This document shows, in pieces, positions 47,227 through 57,777 of a stretch of DNA of 64,000 nucleotides. The stretch is taken from NCBI GenBank assembly GCA_911728455.2, contig OU452219.1, positions 25,363,211-25,427,210 on the forward strand, written 5' to 3'. The position numbers and the translations under genes were made by a program. The notes under the pieces are model-generated. The model was not told the DNA's origin. It was given only the letters and a program-made list of their open reading frames with translations, and did not search any database. Position 1 is the first letter of the stretch; each line of letters begins with the position of its first letter. The DNA comes from Marthasterias glacialis (Eukaryota > Echinodermata > Asteroidea > Forcipulatida > Asteriidae).

Positions 47227-50218
47227 AGTGTATGTTAGATGATTAGCATTTTTGGTTGAAAAGAGGGAAAAAAACGTGGTCAAACTGTATCCCATTAAAG
47301 TTATTAGCAAGTGACTCCATTTTACAACCAGTATAATACAATACAATTCAGTGGTAATTCATTACTCACTTAAATAAAAACCATTTAAACATTAATTCAC
47401 GCCATCTAATTATATTACCAGTGACAAGCAGCAGCAGCAGCTTTGTGTTAGTTAGCTTAATAATTATGGCTGGTAATAAGAGATGGCTTGGCGTAAAAAT
47501 TGCTGTGCTGGTAGTCCAATCAGTCATAGAATACAATCCAACAAGATCACCAGATAAAGGGGGTTGGGGGGAAAGCAAACTAACCAACCATTGCAAGACC
47601 TGTAAATTTAAACTTAGCATGGTGGAGATAGGTTTGCTTTGCAGTTATACCACGAAACATAACCTCTCTTTGACTTGTGGTTCTGAAAAGAATCGGTGTA
47701 GTAACGACTTGATGTTTCGATCAGTGTGCTCTGATCGTCTTCAGGAGAAAAGTTATGGTCGGGCATAAGAGCCTAATTTCAAAGTTGTCAAATAAGTAAA
47801 AGACTTTCTCAATGTGATGGGGCTTGACTTTCAAAGAAACTTTGATATGAACCTGGCCCTATTATTCCACGAAAGAATTTCCACTGCACTGTTTGCAAGA
47901 TTAGACTTGTTTTTTAGTATTGAAACCTGTCATTTAAAACTTGACCTTTTAGGAGAAGATTTTTTACATCAGAAACCTCACCAAGTTAGTAAAACTTGAA
48001 AGGTTTATACGCAATAATCAGAGGGAATATTAGACCTAGGGACTTGTCTGGTTGTGAGTGTATTGGCAAAAGCCTGAAGTGACTGGATTCTGGCCAGTAG
48101 TTCAGTGGATATTAAGAGTTAGAGCCTTGTGACATTTGACTCATGGATGAAAGTCTCAATTTGACTCGTGGAAAAAAGTCTGCTCATCATCAAGAAACTA
48201 GTAACTGAAATGCCCAGCTGAAACAGTTGCCTTGCATGCCAACTCAAGAAGTATTGTCCATAGGGCTATTGACTACGATAACAAATTGCCCTGCATTTTG
48301 AAGCCATGGGGACACACCCTTGTTTGTTTACAAACCTAGAGGTAAAAGCTGGAAGTTTTGCATGGATGTTTATGGCTATTTGCATTGATATCAGTGCTTT
48401 CATTCTTTTTGTATGTGAATTACAGGATCTATGATTTAAGCACACAATGTTAGTACTTTTGGGCAAAAAGCGCAAACCCACTAAGGCTGTACACATGTGT
48501 CAGTTTCAGCACAAATGCAAGTTCTCTGAAAGTTAATTTCTCAGTCATGCACGAAGCCTCAAACATGGCTGCAACCAGGAGGCTCAAAAGATGTTGTGCA
48601 TCTAGAATAAAGACTTAAGAGTTAGTGTTCCAGTCAATAGCTGTATGATATTACATCATATAAAACACCACAAAACCTGTTGAAATTACACACGCTTTTT
48701 TCCGCCTTATGTTTTTCTTATATTTTTTTTATAAGCTGGAGGATCTGAAGGTACCGGTCTCTCAGAGAAAATACATTTATCTTCGTAAAATTAATGGCAT
48801 ATTTCAGTCCCTTTATTCAGACCTAATCCCCTTCATAGTCTCTTCACCTGCTACTGGGGAGTCTCTTGCTCTACTAATTGCGCCGATTGACTCCAAACTT
48901 ACTTAAGGTGAAAGATGTTGATTCCACTGATAGTACTGAAAAGGAAACTGGAGTGGAGTACTTAGATCCACCTGATGGGCCTTATTTAGAAAAGCTGATT
49001 GAATCGGTGTGGATTGTTGAGGGGAGGGGGGGGGGCCTTTGGTGTTGTCTCTCCCTCTATATCTCTTCCCTCTGATGTGATCTAGTAGTGGATAAATATC
49101 AGACAAGCTTTTGATAAATGGCAGGGGACTTCATGGTCAGAACGTTCCTCACACACTGAGCTCAGCGACATCAATATTTGGTTTATTTTTACCCAGTATC
49201 ATCACACCCTTTTAAAGGGGAATGGCATTCCATCAGAAATCAACCGTAAAAAAAACGGCACGGTGTTGAAATTTGATTAAAAGCTTGTTTTATTGTTAGT
49301 TCGGCTTGTATTAAGGAAAATTTCATGAATGGTTTTATTTGGTGTCAAAGTTTTTGTTTTTAAATTTCCAAGGAATCCAAGGAATCCTCTCAAAATTAAT
49401 GTTTTTCTGTAATCTGTAGATACCGGTGAAGAGTAGACTTTAAAGACACGATCAGTTTTTAGATATGGATTGGGTTTTTCAGTACTTACCTGATTGCGTG
49501 GGTTTTCCCTGGGATATTTCTCTTGGGTTTTCTTCCCATATCTAACACTAAAATGCCCTTCCTTGTCTTTTCTCTCCATGGGTTTCTTGGCTGGTATAGT
49601 GATTAAGTTCGTTTTCCTGAGAATCCTTGGCTTCACAACCAGAATTAATAAATAAAATGAAATGAAATGAAATGAAATGTATTAAAACCCCAAAATGGGA
49701 AAAGCCATATTATCAGGTAGGGAATGAAAACCCAATCCACATGAAATGACTTCGATCTGAGGCAAAATTCTAACCCAGGTCTGCAGAGATGCAAGGCAGG
49801 GAAAGATACCACTAGACAATTTGGGCTCAGTTGCACAACGGACTAAAATTCATCTTAAGATGAGTTGTTAATATCACCGTATTGTGGCATCACACTTTGC
49901 TTTGCAGTTAAGATTGATACACAGTCAATCTTAGCTCTTTGTGAAATCAGCCTGTGATCCTCAATAGTTGAAAACTAGTAAAAATAGAGACACAATCAAA
50001 TCTCGTATAACCCTATCATACCATGACTTTATCAACAAATTATTTACATTATAATGATAACAAGTCTGATTTACATTGCTGTGTTTTTCTCGTTTGATGA
50101 CACAAGGTTCACTTGATCAATCCTGAATAATTGTAGTTCAGTACAAATCTACATAGTACATTCGCATAAAGATTAGACAATGTTTGTAAACAGAACAGTG
50201 TCAGATATACCGAGATGA
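47227..50218. other. No gene seen
   Basis: Contains a (AAATG)5 repeat at 49655-49679 and a G9 run near 49027. Frames at 48709-48906 and 49277-49636 show no domain. Confidence 0.4.
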
Positions 50219-50560
50219 ATACAACGTGTTCCTTTAATGCCGCAGTGATAACGCTCGGTGTTTATGATGTGCATATCACAATACTGGGATGCTATCCTCG
50301 TATTGCTTGTGGGACTCCGACCAGCTGGTCCTAATTACTTTTAATCTCCCGGCATGGGTTCCCGTATTAACCATAGGAGAATGATTGATTGGTCCATTAT
50401 GAAGTGGGGCCTTGCTCTCTGATTGGCCGGCTAATTGTCACCGGCCAATCATTTTGAGGCGATGATGGGATTGTATGCAAATGAGGTATCCTCTTACATC
50501 AGGCTGTGAAAGTACGATGGGAGATTCTTACCCTGGGTGTATGTGTTATTGTAACGTGTA
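50219..50560. promoter_or_regulatory. Candidate regulatory element with inverted CCAAT pair
   Basis: An even-composition island containing the perfect inverted repeat GATTGGCCGG-(10)-CCGGCCAATC (50421-50450), an octamer-like TATGCAAATGAG (50475-50486), and several TAATTA-type sites. The inverted repeat is certain; enhancer or promoter function is inferred. Confidence 0.35.
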
Positions 50561-50918
50561 GATGGTGTCGGGTTATCAGCAGAGAGCTTATCAAGACAGT
50601 CGAGTAGATGGGGAAGTGTAACGTTGCACGAAGATTTAATATTTGCTTTCAATGACTACGGAAGGTGAATACAATATATATAAAACACAATTTTTTTGTA
50701 TTGGAATTGTGTAGCTCAATAGAAAGTGTTTTGACTGCTTAAAAGCCAGTTGAATTTGTTTTATTACAGGAAACTTTTATTGAGATGGCAGTTAATAGAT
50801 TAGCAGGGAATAGCCCAGAGATTATTTATCGTTTGTGGGTTTACTGTGAACGCGGAGGTTGGAAATGTACAGCTGTGGCTTACAGAATGCGTCCCACGGA
50901 TCATCAGTTCATATTTGT

Positions 50919-50976
50919 CAAACAATAATGATGATAAACTTCAGATTCAAACAATAATGATGATAAACTTCAGATT
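50919..50976 (+). repeat. Perfect 29-bp tandem duplication
   Basis: Copies at 50919-50947 and 50948-50976 are identical (begins CAAACAATAATGATGATAAA). Confidence 0.95.
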
Positions 50977-52047
50977 AGATCAGGGCACAGTGAGGTAATA
51001 ATCTTACATTGCCTTTCATAATAGCAACAATAGAAGAGACACTCTCGTATTAGCACCTAACGACTTCTAAAACTATCAAGTCATCAATACTCATCAGATA
51101 CCCATCTGCGAAAATTGCCTCCACTTGATCTTTATTCGGAGGGATGATTTGTCTTAATCATTCGCAACAGGTCTCCCCTTGTTACAACACAATTTACATC
51201 GCTTGCTTCTTCCTGGCCCTGCTGGGCCTGCAAGAAGATGCCACCAACTACATGCTACCGACCACCGGGGTTTTTCCCACGGATGGAATCTGCCCCGTCC
51301 CGCAAAGAGTGATTGAGGATAAATAGAATAACCAGAAGGCTCTCAGTTTTGTTTTGATAAAAGAGATGCAGCGGGGCAGATAATGATGAATCCAGACAAG
51401 AAACATGTGCGTCCACTTCTCCCTCGACGCTAGCTCTTGTCTTGCCTCCTCCTCATCCTTTGGTAGTAACTGCTGACTTAGGATGTGTATACACTGTGTA
51501 TACAAACTTCTCTCAGGCATCTAACTGCTGATAGGGGAAGAATGACTTCACATAGCTTTAGGCTTGGGCCCCATAAACAATATCAAAGGATTTTTGGTTT
51601 TGTGGTAAACACCATTCAGGGTTCTCACATCAAGTGAATTTTCTGGTTGTCTGTGTGTATATATGTCAATTTAAATATTTGAGATTGATATCAAGTAATC
51701 ACCTCATCATTATCAGGAGCTAGACTCTCCTGTACCCTATGACTGTGACATAGTTATGGCATGAAGAGAGATGACTTTGCTTGGAATGCTTTTTTTTCTT
51801 TCTTCTTCTGATTCATCAGGTTGGAATAGCTTTGATGACAAAAACAAAAGTCCTTGAGCACTTTCTTGTGATTGTTTGATGATGATGATGACTGTATCTG
51901 AACTTTAAGCAAATTTCTTTGTGGATACATTGTGTTTTATAAATTCCAGTATCAGTTTTTGTATTTCTTTATTTGATAAACAAGGTGTCATAGTTGATAC
52001 TTCAGAAATGTATTGTACTTTTTGTAATTGTTTGATTCGTTCTTGTC
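50977..52047. other. No gene confirmed
   Basis: The frame ending at 51326 contains LQEDATNYMLPTTGVFPTDG and then CPVPQR, with a GC content above its surroundings, but no splice signals were matched (see findings). Confidence 0.35.
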
Positions 52048-52157
52048 CAGGAGTGATATGTAGTTCTTGTAGGGGCAAGGCAGTTTCTGTTTGGTAAAGT
52101 GCACCTCTAGAAAAGGGGAATGTCAATTTTTGCAGGAACATTTCAAAGGGCAGCAAG
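52048..52157 (-). mobile_element. CAGGCCTGATAC family, truncated inverted copy
   Basis: On the plus strand it starts CAGGAGTGATATGTAGTTCT, then AGGGGCAAGGCAGTTT, a GTGCACCTCT block and GGAACATTTCAAAGGGCA. This is the reverse of the copy at 9380. The far end is lost. Confidence 0.65.
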
Positions 52158-53496
52158 CATTAATTTGCATTTAAACATAAGCAGACTTGTGATGTCAGGT
52201 CAGGATCTTCTGTTGCCTGTGCATAGCCTGACCGCACTGCCAGCCTTGAGTCTTGTGTGTATTTTAAATCAATTGGAATTGTTAACGCAGGGAAGTTATA
52301 ATTAATAATATCAAGGGACCAGACTAGGGCCTTCTTTTTTCCCGACCTTACTTCATAAAGACCACAACCCATTTATAACCGATGGATAAACACTCCTAAT
52401 GAACTCAACAACAAAAAACAAGTTTGACTCATTTATTATGGAACAAAAGCACACAGTGAAAAGAAATTTAGCCTTTTCATTTTAATGGACATCCGCTGTC
52501 CTTTAAAAAGCAGATAATGACTTATATTTATGTTTTTATTATATTATGCTTGTGGCGCTCAATTTGCTTTTGAATACCATTGTTTTTCTTTCAACTTGGA
52601 CATCACAAAATATATACTTCCATAAGTGAGGGATTTTTTATGATCATAAAGTATCCTGATGTAACTTTGAGCTTTGAAGAACTGATATCTCTTTGTATGC
52701 TGGATTTGTTCTGAAGTGACTGAAGTGTCGAGTGTCTTCTCTTCGGGCATTGGATGATTAAGCACTTAACCTCACAAGATAATTGAATGGTTACAAAGAC
52801 TGGAACATTTTGTCTCTCCCTTTGTCCCTTGCGTGTGATTGTGTTTCGTGACACTCTCTCCTCAGGAAAGCGTCAAACTCTTGTTTTAATAGTAATTAAA
52901 GCTTCTGTTTTGACGGGGATCGTTAAGCAGTGGGGGAATATTAAACCTGACTTCTCTCTTCTGGCGGATCTCAGGCTGATGTGGCTTTTCCCTTTGTTTA
53001 CCTTTGGTATTAAGTTCCAAATGTCAGGAATTAGTGAATGTCAGTGTGACAATGACTAGATTATGACTTTATTGTGCGGTTGTGGAGCAGCAGTCAAACA
53101 ATTTTTAGATTGCAAGTTTTGTTTAAAACTTATATAAATATATATTGAGGGATTTTTGTTTGATAGCGATTGTAAATTTTTATAATGCATTTTTTGTTTC
53201 ATTTCATTTTTATGCAAAAAGTAAGCTAAAAGAAACTTTTTAAATCCAAATACAAAAAGAAACATGTCAAGGGATGCCACACACACTGTATGTGTCATTG
53301 GTATACTGTATTGAGTATGCAATAAGGTTTGTCGATATATTGATATAATTCCAATACTTTATGCTGTCACTATTTTAATCATACTGAAATATCAAAAATT
53401 TTAATATTGATGAATGATATCAAAAATTAGTAAAATTATCAAACCAGTCAGATTATTGCATGTGAATCAAGTTTTCAAAATATGAAAAAAAGCTCT
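52158..53496. other. No gene seen
   Basis: Ordinary AT-rich sequence with short frames only. Confidence 0.45.
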
Positions 53497-53625
53497 GGCT
53501 GTGTCCGAAGTGGCGGCTCTGGTTGCCGCTGTTGCTAAAGGCAACCTACAGTGTATGCTTCAATGCATGTTGATGTGGTGAGGCTGCTATAGCCGCATTG
53601 GTAGCTGCCAATTTAGGACACTGCC
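53497..53625. mobile_element. MITE with GGCTGTGTCCGAAGTGGC ends
   Basis: The left end GGCTGTGTCCGAAGTGGC and the inverted right end GGCAGTGTCCTAAATTGGC are alike. The interior is also partly palindromic (GGCGGCTCTGGTTGCC against GCTGCTATAGCCGC). 129 bp, GC-richer than its flanks. The GCTATRGCCGC word is shared with the element at 7-150. Confidence 0.6.
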
Positions 53626-54221
53626 TAAATCTTTACATACATGTAGGATGACATGTATGCATCGTTTGTATCATTTGCATCCAGCTAATGTATGACATTA
53701 TGAACCTATATGCAAAGTTATGAGGTTTTTCATGCTTAGAGGATTGATAGCGGTTTCAGTTGGCAGTACTGTTTACAAACATGACGTGTACACATGTACA
53801 TGTACCTGCAAACCGAAACTAATATTATCAAGTAAGGGTTTGAAAGCTCTTGTGTTGTCAAGCTGGTTAAAGTACCGATCACTCTCAACTTGAAACACTC
53901 TTTAAAATGAATGATGACTCAATGTCAAATTAAAAAATGAATTGCATTCGAGGCAATTTTTCTGCATGACACATGTGTAAAAGATATCAAAATTTGATAA
54001 AAATATAAAACCACTATGCAATGTTTTGTTTTTCCAGCACGCGAGCGTCTTCATTAAGAAATATCCACAGGTTATTATGTTTCCTTGAATACTCATGCCT
54101 CAATTAAACCACAACAGCCAATAGCATTTGCAGTGGGTGCGTCTTGTTAATGATGTGGTAGCCTTCTGTGAAATTCTCAATAGAAAGTAATTTTTTTCTC
54201 TCAAAGAAGTGTCATAAATCA
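53626..54221. other. No gene seen
   Basis: ACATGTA-type words cluster near 53640-53650 and 53790-53805. Confidence 0.45.
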
Positions 54222-54253
54222 GGGGTTGGTTGGGGGGTGGGGGTGGGGGGGGG
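54222..54253 (+). repeat. G-rich tract, quadruplex-capable
   Basis: Runs of four to nine G separated by T or TTGGTT, enough for a four-tract quadruplex. Confidence 0.7.
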
Positions 54254-54536
54254 AGTGAAATTGCAGTAGCATTTCAAGAACAAGTTTTGACTCAAGTGAT
54301 TGAGTGTTAGTTGCCCAATGGTTGCCCAATACACATCATGGCCAGGACCAATTTTTCATACCTGTATACAGAAACTATGACACAGTAAATTTGTCTGATA
54401 AGCAAACATTTGCAGTGACCAATCACAATTTTTTTTTCCCCACTGGGAACTTGTTTCTGCTTAGCTACATTTTTGGGGACTTTTATCAATACTCTTTGAA
54501 AAATTTCTGTGCTATTAACGTAAGAAGCTTTAAATG

Positions 54537-54704
54537 TTAATATGTTTTACCATACACCGATGTGTGATAAACACTGTATACTCAGTGCTTTCCCGAGTCC
54601 TGTGGGGAAAAAATCCTTCAACATACTACTCAGGTGGGATTCGAACCCATGACCCCTGCATTCTAGAGCAGATATCTGAACCACTAGACCACCAAGTGTG
54701 TCCG
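54537..54704 (-). mobile_element. tRNA-derived SINE (family A)
   Basis: On the plus strand it shows the inverse B box GGATTCGAACC (54637-54647) and inverse A box ACCACTAGACCA (54680-54691). The ACTGTATACTCAGTGCTTTC body and ACCATACACCGATGTGTGAT tail lie to the left. A plus-strand frame reading GGIRTHDPCI is a SINE translation. Confidence 0.88.
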
Positions 54705-54763
54705 ATGACAAGAAGCCATTTAGAATCCTGTAATTAACAGTGGGTTACGCAAACAATTTAATA

Positions 54764-54850
54764 GATGTAATAATTTGATTTGGGGTAAAGAAGTTTATCA
54801 TTGGTTTTACCCTACACCAATGTGTGATAAGCCATTTATACTCAACTCTA
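54764..54850 (-). mobile_element. SINE family A, 3' fragment
   Basis: GGTTTTACCCTACACCAATG and the following TGTGATAA..ATTTATACTCA match the tail and adjacent body of the neighbouring copy. The tRNA-like head is missing. Confidence 0.65.
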
Positions 54851-56824
54851 TGATATTTGGCCATGGTCGGTATGTGTGAAGATCATTCACAAAACTTTGC
54901 AGCTTCTGAACTCTAGAAATAGAGCTGTCATATAGACAACTAGTTTTCAGATTGCAAGGAGGACTTGAGGCAGCTGAGATTGTTCCTCACGTTTCCGTCC
55001 AACAAGACAACTCGGTTAATTTTGGAAATAAATATTGTGTCTAGCCACGCTGATTAATAGTCTGAGGGGGGTGGGCATCTTTAGGTATGCTGTTATACAC
55101 CACTGGGGAGAACATGAGAATTATTGGGCAACAGAGCTGTTGAACTCTTGCCATTCAGTCACTTTGTTGATAAATCTTGCCCCCAAGAGTTATTCAAGTA
55201 GCGTAGACGCATATATTTCTGTCAAAGATCTCCCTGGAGTGTGATGATTTTTCAACCATTTGTGATATCAGTAAAGGGATGGAATTTGGTGAAGAAGGTT
55301 CAAACAGAAATATCATTTATACTTTAGAGGAGCCTGACCTGCCTGAGTCAATCAATTGGATTTTTTTCTAGGATCCAGTTCCTTTTCTTCTTGTTGTCCT
55401 TAGAAACTTTGGTTAGCTCAAGCTAATCTTTGTTGTTGACAAACTCTTGACCCCATGTTCATTTCAAAATTTGGCAGGATCATTTAGTCCTTTTGAGCAG
55501 CCCTGAGAAAGAAGTCAATGCGAGTGCATTGAATATTAACCTGAAACATGAAGGTACTCTAGACACGGTGGATTTCTCTGGCGTTAGAAACACCTTTTGA
55601 TTGCCTGACCACTCAGGGGGAAAGACAGGCCATTGAAGGTTGGCCCAAAGTTAAGCTGCCAACCAATTTATCGCTCTAGTTTTTGTCATACCGTCGAGAC
55701 CAATGAACGTTGACTTCAGTGTATTTTGAGTAAGAGACTTTTGTCAGGGCCTGCAATTTCCAGGGATTTAATCCCATTTTGGGTCATCAGTTTTTTTTTC
55801 TCTATTTGCAAATCTGACTTTGCCTCCAGTTTTTCTTGAAAGAAGTCAGTGAGCCACCAAGTGGGAAAAGACATGGTAAACTTAACCAATAGTGATTTAT
55901 GTTCATATAGAAAGTATAAAATGTTAGGGTTTACACCCAGAGGGCCTTCAAGTGTGGAAGACCAACAAGAAACCCCCACCCCATTACCCCCGCCCCTTCC
56001 CCCTCCCATAAACACTTTCACTGTTAATTGTACATCTTTACTTGTGGGTTAACTTCTTTTTGAGAGGTCCTTCCAGCATATTTCCATGTACATGGAACCA
56101 TTCTATTATTGTCAAAACATGGCAAGTTTCATCCTGTAAGAGAGCCAGGTGTGTTTGGGTGACAATCAACAGAGGTACATGTACACCATACAGATGTGTG
56201 GCTGCCACTTGCCAACCACACAGAATTGAACACAATATCTTGTAGTCCATTTGAGTGCACACTAGTGTTTTGTGATGATTGGGTGATGCAGTGCTCAATG
56301 CCACGCATCAGGATCACGACATGACCACTTTCTGTCAATTGAGCATGACAGATAACTGTAATTGATGTGCCTATCTGGAACAAATAATTATGTGCATATT
56401 ACTAGTTGAACACAAATGTACCATCACCGATTAATTTTCCACCAATTGTTTTGCATTTATGGGCACTGTTTATTGATTGAAGTGAATGAGGTACATTGTA
56501 CCTTAACAGCTGTTCTCCCACCCTTGCAATGGTTGTTAACGTTGTACCTTATTTAAAAGACCTACTCAGTAGTGTAATACTAAATACTAGTTTATTTGCT
56601 TAGTACACATTAGTAAGGAACCAGTCACAAACAGTGACTTCTCTTGTCACTTTTGCTGGTAAACCTGTTTGAATGTTAAACTATTTTGTCCAAAGGAGCT
56701 CTAAAATTGGTACAAGATCATACACTCACCATTTCATTTTCTTAAATGTGTGTATAACAGACTGAAAAAACCCAGACTTACTTGAATAGTTTTTGTGAAC
56801 TAAGTGCTTAGATAAACACAGATT
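54851..56824. other. No gene seen
   Basis: AT-rich; frames of up to 101 codons on either strand carry no domain. Confidence 0.45.
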
Positions 56825-56993
56825 TAGGCCTGATACTTCATTCTTGTAAGGGTCAGGGGTCAGGCCAGGCCTGGTTGGGGGGGGGAACAGTTTTACCTTG
56901 GTAAGATGCATCTCTGTGAGGGAATTTTAAAAACTGTACTGGAACAATATTAGGGGTACCAAGATGATGACCAGGGGACATGTATCAGGCCCA
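56825..56993 (+). mobile_element. CAGGCCTGATAC family MITE
   Basis: The left end TAGGCCTGATACTTC and the inverted right end TGGGCCTGATACATG form TIRs of a 169-bp element. The interior keeps GGTCAGG, CAGTTTTACCTTGG and GACCAGGGGACATG blocks. Confidence 0.65.
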
Positions 56994-57526
56994 TAATTTT
57001 GGGGGAATCAACATAACCCTCTTCCATTGCACATTAAATGAGTTTATAGTGTTATGCATCAGTTGTGCCAAGCTGGATGTGACAGCTGCAGTGCCCTAAT
57101 AGCTGACCTGCGCTACTAACATTTTTTTTAAAGCTGTTCTTCTCTAGGTCATTAGTACATGACACCACCTCATTCCACCCAATAACTAAGGCTTAGTCAA
57201 CAAGTAATATTTATGCGTGTGAAATTTAGCCGTAATCATAATCACTATTTATTTATTCTAATTATTTCAAGTTCTTTTGTTACCCAATTGATTGAAAAAC
57301 TGAAATGTTCGCAATAGGAAAACCTGCTATGAGGAACTGCAGGGGGAAAATCCAACATGGATGAATTGTTCAAAGGATTGCCCTCAAGCCTGGCCTGACC
57401 CCATAGAAGCCCTTTCTTTAAACTTGCATCTGAAAAAACTGACAAAAAACAGCCACATATTCCCCTGTACGTCAATCAATCACGTTGGTACCTCTCTGTC
57501 AGTAAGCATTTTCATGTAACAGGGAG

Positions 57527-57546
57527 GGATGGATGGATGGATGGAT
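57527..57546 (+). repeat. (GGAT)5 microsatellite
   Basis: An uninterrupted 4-bp repeat. Confidence 0.9.
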
Positions 57547-57755
57547 AGAGAGGGGGCTTACACAGTAGATTGTACATTGAATCATGAAAGCGTCACCTGT
57601 AAATCCCTAGCCAGGGAAGAAAAAAGCCTAATGGATACCTTGGAGGCATGTACTGATGAGTGCTGCCAACATCAGCCGCTGCTGTTACTGCTGCCCCTTC
57701 AGCCTCTGCAGTGTGCATTGATCGAAATAGGTCAGGTATTGCAGCTAGCCTTCTC

Positions 57756-57777
57756 CCTGCCTGCCTGCCTGCCTGCC
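57756..57777 (+). repeat. (CTGC)5 microsatellite
   Basis: An uninterrupted 4-bp repeat. Confidence 0.9.
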
